A stretch of DNA of 15,482 nt, taken from assembly GCA_041677345.1 (NCBI GenBank), contig JBAYQE010000063.1, forward strand, positions 1 to 15,482. Reading direction: 5' to 3'. Every line of letters starts with the position of its first letter. Within the stretch, counting starts at the first letter, position 1. The notes below the pieces were generated by a model that saw only the letters and a list, made by a program, of their open reading frames with translations, searched no databases and had not been told where the DNA came from. Below are positions 6,801-15,482 of the stretch, in pieces. Made by a program: the position numbers and the translations under genes. This DNA is from JALOAT01 sp041677345 (GTDB taxonomy: Bacteria > Pseudomonadota > Gammaproteobacteria > Thiohalomonadales > Thiohalomonadaceae).

Positions 6801-7942
6801 AGCGCGTCGAGAAGCTCCTGCTTGGCAAGGAGGCGGCCGGTGGTCCCGAGAAGCTGAAGGCCGGTGACAAGATCACCCAGTCCTACCTGGATACCGTGAC
6901 CCGTGCACGCTGGTTTGAAATCCGCCTGAAGGAAGAGGAAGCCAACGCACAGCTGGAAGCCATTTCCGAGCAGCTCAAGCAACTGCGCAAGGACTTCGAT
7001 GAGAAGTTCGATTCCAAGCGCAAGAAGCTGATCCAGGGTGACGATCTCGCACCGGGTGTGCTGAAGATGGTGAAGGTATTCCTGGCCGTGAAGCGCCGCA
7101 TCCAGCCGGGTGACAAGATGGCCGGCCGCCATGGCAACAAGGGCGTGGTGTCCATGATCGTGCCGGTCGAGGATATGCCTTATTCCGCAGATGGCACACC
7201 CGTGGACATCGTGCTCAACCCGCTCGGCGTTCCGTCACGCATGAACGTTGGCCAGGTGCTCGAGACGCATCTGGGCTGGGCGGCGAAGGGGCTCGGCAAG
7301 CGCATTAGTGAAATGCTGGATGCACAGGCGAAGCTGACCGAGCTGCGTGAGTTCCTGCACAAGGTCTACAACCACAGCGGCAAGCCGGAGGATATCGATT
7401 CGTTGAGCGATGCCGAAGTGCTGGATCTGGCGAAAAACCTTCGCGCGGGCGTCCCCATGGCGACACCCGTATTCGACGGCATGGAAGACCACGAGCTCAA
7501 GTACATGCTCGAGCTTGCCGGCCTGCCCAAGTCCGGCCAGACCACACTGTTCGATGGCCGTACCGGCGAGGCGTTCGAACGCCCCGTCACGGTCGGCTAC
7601 ATGTACATGCTGAAGCTGAACCACCTGGTCGACGACAAGATGCATGCGCGTTCCACCGGTCCCTACAGCCTGGTCACCCAGCAGCCGCTGGGCGGTAAGG
7701 CGCAGTTCGGTGGCCAGCGCTTCGGTGAGATGGAGGTGTGGGCGCTCGAGGCCTATGGCGCGGCGTACACCTTGCAGGAGATGCTCACCGTCAAGTCCGA
7801 CGATGTGAACGGCCGCACCAAGATGTACAAGAACATCGTGGATGGCGATCACCGAATGGAGGCTGGCATGCCCGAGTCCTTCAACGTGCTCATCAAGGAA
7901 ATCCGGGCACTCGGCATCGACATGGACCTGGAGCAGGAATAA
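3866..7942 (+). CDS. rpoB: DNA-directed RNA polymerase subunit beta
   Basis: RpoB forms one pincer and half of the active centre of RNA polymerase. The 1358-residue product begins MAYSFTEKKRIRKDFGKRP, from ATG 3866 with Shine-Dalgarno TGAGGAA. The rifampicin pocket lies at about residues 513-543. Q519, D522, H532 and S537 correspond to E. coli Q513, D516, H526 and S531 and are all the sensitive-type residues. The active-site motif GDKMAGRHGNKG carries K1084 and K1092 (E. coli K1065 and K1073). The C-terminal LNHLVDDKMHARSTGPYS, QPLGGKAQFGGQRFGEMEVWALE and anchor regions are intact. The gammaproteobacterial insertions are present: one after LDIFFEKDTF at about residue 230, and a charged one around 950-1060. 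It is co-transcribed with rpoC. Confidence 0.99.
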   Translation: MAYSFTEKKRIRKDFGKRPSILDVPYLLAIQLDSYRSFLQADARSEGRREVGLEAAFRSVFPIVSYSGYASLEYVSYRLGTPVFDVKECQVRGLTFAAPLRVKVRLVIYDKEAPAGSKVIKDIKEQEVYMGELPLMTDNGTFVINGTERVIVSQLHRSPGVFFEHDKGKTHSSGKLLFSARVIPYRGSWLDFEFDPKDAIFVRIDRRRKLPATVLLRALGYTNEQILDIFFEKDTFTFAGEQVRLDLVPERLRGETADFDIVHDGQVIVEKGRRITARHIREMDKAGLKTLEVPDEFVLGRALAHDVVDEGSGEVLAAANDEITFEILQKIRGSGVKSVRTIFTNDLDRGPYMSETLRIDSTRTPLDALVEIYRMMRPGEPPTKESAETLFQNLFFTLDRYDLSAVGRMKFNRRVGRKEVTGPGVLTNEDITDVLKVLIDIRNGNGVVDDIDHLGNRRVRSVGEMAENQFRVGLVRVERAVKERLSLAESEGLMPQELINAKPVSAAITEFFGSSQLSQFMDQNNPLSEITHKRRISALGPGGLTRERAGFEVRDVHPTHYGRVCPIETPEGPNIGLINSLAVYARTNEYGFLETPYRKVVEGKVTDEIEYLSAIDEGEYAIAQANAETDENGVLVEELVSCRYQNEFTLMPRDRVQYMDVSPRQIVSVAASLVPFLEHDDANRALMGSNMQRQAVPCLRPEKPVVGTGMERVVAVDSGTCVVAVRGGVVDSVDAGRIVVRVNDDETEAGESGVDIYNLIKYTRSNQNTCLNQRPLVKIGDVIARGDVLADGSSVDMGELALGQNMLVAFMPWNGYNFEDSILLSERLVQEDRYTSIHIEELTCVARDTKLGAEEISADIPNVGEAALSKLDEAGIIYVGAEVNTGDILVGKVTPKGETQLTPEEKLLRAIFGEKASDVKDTSLRVPAGMSGTVIDVQVFTRDGLEKDSRAKAIEEAELASVKKDLMDQMRIMEDDSYQRVEKLLLGKEAAGGPEKLKAGDKITQSYLDTVTRARWFEIRLKEEEANAQLEAISEQLKQLRKDFDEKFDSKRKKLIQGDDLAPGVLKMVKVFLAVKRRIQPGDKMAGRHGNKGVVSMIVPVEDMPYSADGTPVDIVLNPLGVPSRMNVGQVLETHLGWAAKGLGKRISEMLDAQAKLTELREFLHKVYNHSGKPEDIDSLSDAEVLDLAKNLRAGVPMATPVFDGMEDHELKYMLELAGLPKSGQTTLFDGRTGEAFERPVTVGYMYMLKLNHLVDDKMHARSTGPYSLVTQQPLGGKAQFGGQRFGEMEVWALEAYGAAYTLQEMLTVKSDDVNGRTKMYKNIVDGDHRMEAGMPESFNVLIKEIRALGIDMDLEQE

Positions 7943-7967
7943 GGCGCGGCCGAGCCGCTCACGGATA

Positions 7968-7990
7968 TGCGGGCCGCATCGCGGCCCGCA
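7968..7990 (+). other. Perfect 10-bp GC hairpin between rpoB and rpoC
   Basis: TGCGGGCCGC (7968-7977) pairs perfectly with GCGGCCCGCA (7981-7990) around a three-base ATC loop, in the 76-base rpoB-rpoC spacer. No T tract follows, so read-through into rpoC is expected. It ends 13 bases before the rpoC Shine-Dalgarno GAGGAGA (8004-8010). It could be an RNA-processing or stability element; its function is not known from the sequence. Confidence 0.65.
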
Positions 7991-8018
7991 CCGAACCGAT
8001 TTCGAGGAGAACTAGACG

Positions 8019-12203
<4,185 letters not shown>

Positions 12204-12215
12204 GTCAAGGTGTTG

Positions 12216-12239
12216 AGGGGCTGTTGCTTGACAGCCCCT
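12216..12239 (+). other. Hairpin after rpoC overlapping the str promoter
   Basis: AGGGGCTGT (12216-12224) pairs perfectly with ACAGCCCCT (12231-12239) around loop TGCTTG, 13 bases after the rpoC stop. The following TGCCCCATTCC is not T-rich, so it is at best a weak terminator by itself. The promoter -35 element (12228-12233) lies inside this palindrome. Confidence 0.6.
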
Positions 12240-12256
12240 TGCCCCATTCCTAAAAT
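12228..12256 (+). promoter_or_regulatory. Sigma-70 promoter for the str operon (rpsL-rpsG-fusA-tuf)
   Basis: A perfect -35 box TTGACA (12228-12233) is separated by exactly 17 bases from TAAAAT (12251-12256), which matches the -10 consensus at five of six positions. It lies in the 115-base spacer before rpsL. The predicted start is near 12263, giving a leader of about 55 bases. This is the best promoter in the window and is correctly placed for the S12-S7-EF-G-EF-Tu operon. Confidence 0.85.
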
Positions 12257-12270
12257 TCCGCTTCTTTTTT

Positions 12271-12303
12271 GACAGGCCGGTTGGAACCGGCCTGTCCTTT
12301 ATT
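12271..12303 (+). terminator. Terminator-like hairpin in the rpsL leader
   Basis: GACAGGCCGGTT (12271-12282) pairs perfectly with AACCGGCCTGTC (12285-12296), followed by the T-rich stretch CTTTATTT. It would terminate rpoBC transcripts reading through. Because it also lies downstream of the predicted str start, about +8 to +34, every str transcript carries it. This suggests either an inefficient terminator, since the T tract is interrupted, or an attenuator/leader structure. The six T residues at 12265-12270 precede the stem, not follow it. Confidence 0.65.
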
Positions 12304-12318
12304 TCGTTGGAGAACCAG

Positions 12319-12693
12319 ATGGCGACGATTAACCAGTTGGTACGCAAGCCGCGGAGCCACAAGGGCGAAAAGAGTAAGGTTCCCGCGCTGGGTGGCAGCC
12401 CGCAAAAGCGCGGCGTTTGCACCCGCGTATACACCACCACACCGAAGAAGCCGAACTCGGCACTTCGTAAGGTGGCGCGCGTGCGTCTCACCAACGGCTT
12501 CGAGGTCAGCAGCTACATCGGTGGCGAAGGCCACAACCTGCAGGAACACTCGGTCGTGCTCATCCGCGGCGGCCGTGTCAAGGACCTGCCGGGTGTGCGT
12601 TACCACACGGTGCGTGGCACCCTCGACACCTCCGGGGTCAATGATCGTCGCCAGGCACGCTCCAAGTACGGTGCCAAGCGGCCCAAGTCGTAA
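12319..12693 (+). CDS. rpsL: 30S ribosomal protein S12
   Basis: S12 sits at the decoding centre of the small subunit and controls accuracy. The product is 124 residues, exactly the usual length. Key motifs are TTPKKPNSALRKVARVRL and RVKDLPGVRYHTVRG. K43 and K88 (K42 and K87 in the classical numbering) and P91 are the streptomycin-sensitive type. D89 in VKDLPG is the position modified by RimO in E. coli. I chose ATG 12319, giving MATINQLVRKPR, with GGAGA at 12309-12313 as Shine-Dalgarno. The in-frame TTG at 12307 overlaps that site and is not a credible start. It is the first gene of the str operon. Confidence 0.99.
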   Translation: MATINQLVRKPRSHKGEKSKVPALGGSPQKRGVCTRVYTTTPKKPNSALRKVARVRLTNGFEVSSYIGGEGHNLQEHSVVLIRGGRVKDLPGVRYHTVRGTLDTSGVNDRRQARSKYGAKRPKS

Positions 12694-12724
12694 CAAATAC
12701 GCGTAAGCGAAACAGGTATACGCC

Positions 12725-13195
12725 ATGTCGAGAAGAAAGCAAGCGATCAAGCGTGAGATCCTTCCGGACCCGAAGTTCGGAAACAAGACTCTGTCCAAGT
12801 TCATCAACACCGTCATGCTCGACGGCAAGAAGTCGGTCGCCGAGAAGATCGTTTACGGTGCCCTGGACCGGGTTTCCGAAAAGTCCAAGGTTCAGCCGAT
12901 CGACTTGTTCGAGAAGGCGCTGAACAACATCCGCCCCATGGTCGAGGTCAAGTCCCGCCGCGTGGGTGGTGCCAACTATCAGGTGCCCGTGGAAGTGCGC
13001 GCCTCCCGCAGCATGGCCCTCGCCATGCGCTGGTTGGTGGATGCCTCCCGCAAGCGCGGCGAGAAGTCCATGCCGCAGCGCCTTGCCGGCGAACTGCTCG
13101 ATGCCGCCGAGAACCGCGGTGCCGCGGTGAAGAAGCGCGAAGACACGCACCGCATGGCCGAGGCCAACAAGGCCTTTGCCCATTTCCGCTGGTAA
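12725..13195 (+). CDS. rpsG: 30S ribosomal protein S7
   Basis: S7 nucleates folding of the 3' domain (head) of 16S rRNA and contacts the E-site tRNA. The 156-residue product is a full-length short-form S7. It begins MSRRKQAIKREILPDPKFGN, contains RRVGGANYQVPVEV and SRSMALAMRWLVDASRKR, and ends with THRMAEANKAFAHFRW. ATG 12725 has only a weak Shine-Dalgarno, AGG at 12714-12716, possibly displayed in the loop of a small stem (12701-12705 with 12719-12723). The rpsL-rpsG gap is 31 bases, much shorter than the spacer that holds the S7 repressor site in E. coli. fusA follows 21 bases after the stop. Confidence 0.99.
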   Translation: MSRRKQAIKREILPDPKFGNKTLSKFINTVMLDGKKSVAEKIVYGALDRVSEKSKVQPIDLFEKALNNIRPMVEVKSRRVGGANYQVPVEVRASRSMALAMRWLVDASRKRGEKSMPQRLAGELLDAAENRGAAVKKREDTHRMAEANKAFAHFRW

Positions 13196-13216
13196 TCAGC
13201 AACGAGGTTTCTCACT

Positions 13217-15313
13217 GTGGCCCGCAAGACCCCTATCGAACGCTACCGTAACATTGGCATCTCGGCGCACATCGACGCCGGCAAGACGACGACTTCGGAG
13301 CGTATCCTTTTTTACACGGGTGTTTCTCACAAGATTGGTGAGGTGCACGACGGCGCTGCGACCATGGACTGGATGGAGCAGGAGCAGGAGCGTGGTATCA
13401 CCATCACCTCCGCGGCGACGACCTGTTTCTGGAGCGGTATGGCGCGCCAGTATCCCGAGCACCGCGTCAACGTCATCGACACCCCGGGCCACGTGGACTT
13501 CACCATCGAAGTCGAGCGCTCCATGCGCGTGCTCGACGGTGCCTGCATGGTGTATTGCGCCGTAGGCGGCGTTCAGCCCCAGTCCGAAACCGTGTGGCGT
13601 CAGGCCACCAAGTACGGTGTGCCGCGCATTGCCTTCGTCAACAAGATGGACCGTACCGGTGCCGATTTTTTCAAGGTGTACAAGCAGATGCGTGAGCGCC
13701 TGCGCGCCAATCCCATCCCCGTGCAGATTCCGGTCGGCGCCGAGGACAAGTTCAAGGGTGTGGTCGACCTCATCAAGATGAAGGCCATCCTCTGGAATGA
13801 GGCCGATCAGGGTATGACCTTCACCTACGAGGACATCCCGGCCGAGCTCGTGGATACGGCACAGGAATGGCGTGAAAAGATGGTCGAGGCCGCCGCCGAG
13901 GCGAGCGAAGACCTCATGAACAAGTATCTGGAGGAGGGCGACCTCACCGAGGAGGAGATTCGTTCCGCGCTGCGCAAGCGCACCATCGCGCTCGAGATCT
14001 TCCCCATGCTGTGCGGCAGCGCCTTCAAGAACAAGGGCGTGCAGGCCATGCTGGACGCGGTCATCGACTACCTGCCGGCGCCGACCGAAGTGGCAGCCAT
14101 CAAGGGTATCGATCTCAAGACCGATGAGCCGGCGGAGCGCAAGTCGAGCGACGATGAACCGTTCGCGGCCCTGGCATTCAAGATCATGACCGACCCCTAC
14201 GTGGGCTCGCTCACCTTCGTCCGCGTTTATTCCGGCGTCCTGAACTCCGGTGACAGCGTGTACAACTCGCAGACCGGCAAGACCGAACGTATCGGTCGTA
14301 TTCTGCAGATGCACGCCAACAACCGTGAAGAGATCAAGGAAGTTCGTGCTGGCGACATCGCGGCCTGCGTGGGCCTGAAGGACATGACCACCGGCACTAC
14401 CCTCGCCGCCGTGGACAAGCCCGTGCAGCTGGAAAAGATGGAATTCCCCGAGCCGGTTATTTCCGTGGCCGTGGAACCGAAGACCAAGAGCGACCAGGAA
14501 AAAATGGGCCTCGCCCTCAACCGCCTGGCCGCCGAAGACCCGTCGTTCCGGGTGCACACCGACGAAGAGTCCGGTCAGACCATCATCGCCGGCATGGGCG
14601 AGCTGCACCTGGAAATCATCGTCGACCGCATGAAACGCGAGTTCAAGGTCGAGGCCAACGTGGGTGCGCCGCAGGTGGCCTACCGCGAAACCATTCGCAA
14701 GAGCGTCGAACAAGAAGGCAAGTTCGTGCGCCAGTCCGGTGGTCGCGGCCAGTACGGTCACGTTTGGGTCAAGATCGAGCCCCAGGAAGCCGGCAAGGGT
14801 TACGAATTCGTCAATTCCATCGTCGGTGGTGTGGTCCCGCGGGAATACATCCCTGCGGTCGACAAGGGTATCCAGGAGCAGCTCCAGAATGGTGTGCTCG
14901 CCGGGTATCCCGTGGTGGATGTCAAGGTGACCCTGTTCGATGGCTCGTACCACGACGTCGACTCCAATGAAATGGCGTTCAAGATCGCCGGCTCCATGGC
15001 CTTCAAGGAAGGCGCCCTCAAGGCCAACCCGGTGTTGCTCGAGCCCATGATGGCCGTCGAGGTGGAAACGCCGGAAGACTATATGGGCGACGTCATGGGT
15101 GACCTGAACCGCCGTCGCGGCCTCATCCTTGGTATGGATGACAACGCCGGCGTGAAGGTGCTCAAAGCCGAGGTTCCTCTGTCGGAGATGTTCGGCTATG
15201 CGACCACACTGCGTTCTCTGAGCCAGGGACGCGCGACGTACTCCATGGAATTCAAGAAGTACAACGAGGCACCGGCCAGCGTCGCCGAGGCCGTGATCAA
15301 GAAAGCTTCGTAA
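13217..15313 (+). CDS. fusA: Elongation factor G
   Basis: EF-G is the GTPase that drives translocation and, with RRF, ribosome recycling. The 698-residue product is full length (E. coli 704). The GTPase motifs are intact: P-loop AHIDAGKTT (17-25), switch I around RGITIT (59-64), DTPGH (88-92) and NKMD (142-145). Domain II and the C-terminal domains III-V follow, including GMGELHLEI, the domain IV segment around RQSGGRGQYGHV, and GDVMGDLNRRRG. The start is GTG 13217, matching the conserved ARKTPIERYRNIGI N terminus, with GAGG at 13204-13207. It shares the operon with rpsL, rpsG and tuf. Its strongly conserved N terminus and single canonical GTPase site fit the housekeeping EF-G rather than a secondary paralog. 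Confidence 0.99.
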   Translation: MARKTPIERYRNIGISAHIDAGKTTTSERILFYTGVSHKIGEVHDGAATMDWMEQEQERGITITSAATTCFWSGMARQYPEHRVNVIDTPGHVDFTIEVERSMRVLDGACMVYCAVGGVQPQSETVWRQATKYGVPRIAFVNKMDRTGADFFKVYKQMRERLRANPIPVQIPVGAEDKFKGVVDLIKMKAILWNEADQGMTFTYEDIPAELVDTAQEWREKMVEAAAEASEDLMNKYLEEGDLTEEEIRSALRKRTIALEIFPMLCGSAFKNKGVQAMLDAVIDYLPAPTEVAAIKGIDLKTDEPAERKSSDDEPFAALAFKIMTDPYVGSLTFVRVYSGVLNSGDSVYNSQTGKTERIGRILQMHANNREEIKEVRAGDIAACVGLKDMTTGTTLAAVDKPVQLEKMEFPEPVISVAVEPKTKSDQEKMGLALNRLAAEDPSFRVHTDEESGQTIIAGMGELHLEIIVDRMKREFKVEANVGAPQVAYRETIRKSVEQEGKFVRQSGGRGQYGHVWVKIEPQEAGKGYEFVNSIVGGVVPREYIPAVDKGIQEQLQNGVLAGYPVVDVKVTLFDGSYHDVDSNEMAFKIAGSMAFKEGALKANPVLLEPMMAVEVETPEDYMGDVMGDLNRRRGLILGMDDNAGVKVLKAEVPLSEMFGYATTLRSLSQGRATYSMEFKKYNEAPASVAEAVIKKAS

Positions 15314-15341
15314 CCAAGATTAACGAGCGAGGTACAGTACA

Positions 15342-15482
15342 GTGGCTAAGGAAAAGTTTGAGCGTAAGAAACCGCACGTGAATGTCGGCACCATCGGTCA
15401 CGTTGACCATGGCAAGACCACGCTGACGGCGGCGCTGACGGTGGTTCAGGCGAAGAAGTACGGCGGCGAGACCAAGGGGTAC
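15342..15482 (+). CDS. tuf: Elongation factor Tu, N-terminal fragment (second tuf copy)
   Basis: This is the start of a second tuf gene, cut by the window end after 47 codons. The start is GTG 15342, 28 bases after the fusA stop, with GAGG at 15329-15332 as Shine-Dalgarno. The product opens MAKEKFERKKPHVNVGTIGH and contains the P-loop GHVDHGKTT (19-27), followed by LTAALTVVQAKKYGG. As the last visible gene of the str operon it corresponds to tufA of other proteobacteria. It does not overlap the coding region of the first copy visible at 1-122, so identity between the two copies cannot be judged here. Confidence 0.97.
   Translation, partial: MAKEKFERKKPHVNVGTIGHVDHGKTTLTAALTVVQAKKYGGETKGY

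Noticed and set aside
12269..12297. A second TTGACA (12269-12274) as another str promoter
   Set aside because: At 17 bases spacing the -10 position reads CTGTCC, which is not a credible -10. The box is simply the edge of the terminator-like palindrome.
12307..12318. TTG at 12307 as the rpsL start
   Set aside because: It overlaps the ribosome binding site of ATG 12319 and adds MENQ before the universally conserved MATINQL start.

Overview
The window is a contiguous piece of the core transcription/translation 'superoperon' of a GC-rich gammaproteobacterium, with every gene on the + strand. Gene order is tuf (3' end) - tRNA-Trp - secE - nusG - rplK - rplA - rplJ - rplL - rpoB - rpoC - rpsL - rpsG - fusA - tuf (5' end). 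The gammaproteobacterial assignment rests on RpoB (1358 aa) and RpoC (1394 aa). Both carry the lineage-specific insertions seen in the E. coli enzyme, and several RpoC residues keep exact E. coli numbering (D460/D462/D464, C70/C72/C85/C88, C814/C888/C895/C898, M932/H936). Having rpoBC directly followed by the str operon between two tuf copies resembles pseudomonads, xanthomonads and purple-sulfur-type gammaproteobacteria rather than enterics, where these blocks are separate. I cannot name a genus.

Layout. Positions 1-251 hold the end of a tuf gene, a GC-rich hairpin and tRNA-Trp(CCA). Positions 292-1177 hold secE and nusG, a preprotein-translocase subunit and a transcription elongation factor. 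Positions 1178-3640 hold the L11-L1 and L10-L7/L12 genes. A candidate L1 autoregulatory RNA lies in front of rplK, and a very recognisable L10 leader RNA lies in front of rplJ. Positions 3641-3865 are the rplL-rpoB spacer, with a UUCG-capped hairpin and a textbook intrinsic terminator acting as an attenuator. Positions 3866-12203 are rpoB and rpoC, separated by a strong hairpin. Positions 12204-12318 hold a near-consensus sigma-70 promoter (TTGACA, 17 bp, TAAAAT) for the str operon, embedded between two hairpins. Positions 12319-15313 are rpsL, rpsG and fusA, and a second tuf begins at 15342.

How the genes fit together. The proteins form the RNA polymerase core (beta, beta'), the factor that couples it to ribosomes (NusG), part of the ribosomal GTPase-associated centre and stalk (L11, L10, L7/L12), the L1 stalk, the decoding-site protein S12, the 30S head protein S7, the two elongation GTPases (EF-G, EF-Tu) and the membrane translocon subunit SecE. 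The non-coding interest lies in the spacers, which hold several feedback and attenuation elements.

All protein-coding genes look intact and conventional. I see no mobile element, CRISPR array, foreign gene or previously undescribed system. The findings are therefore regulatory RNA and promoter structures of modest novelty.
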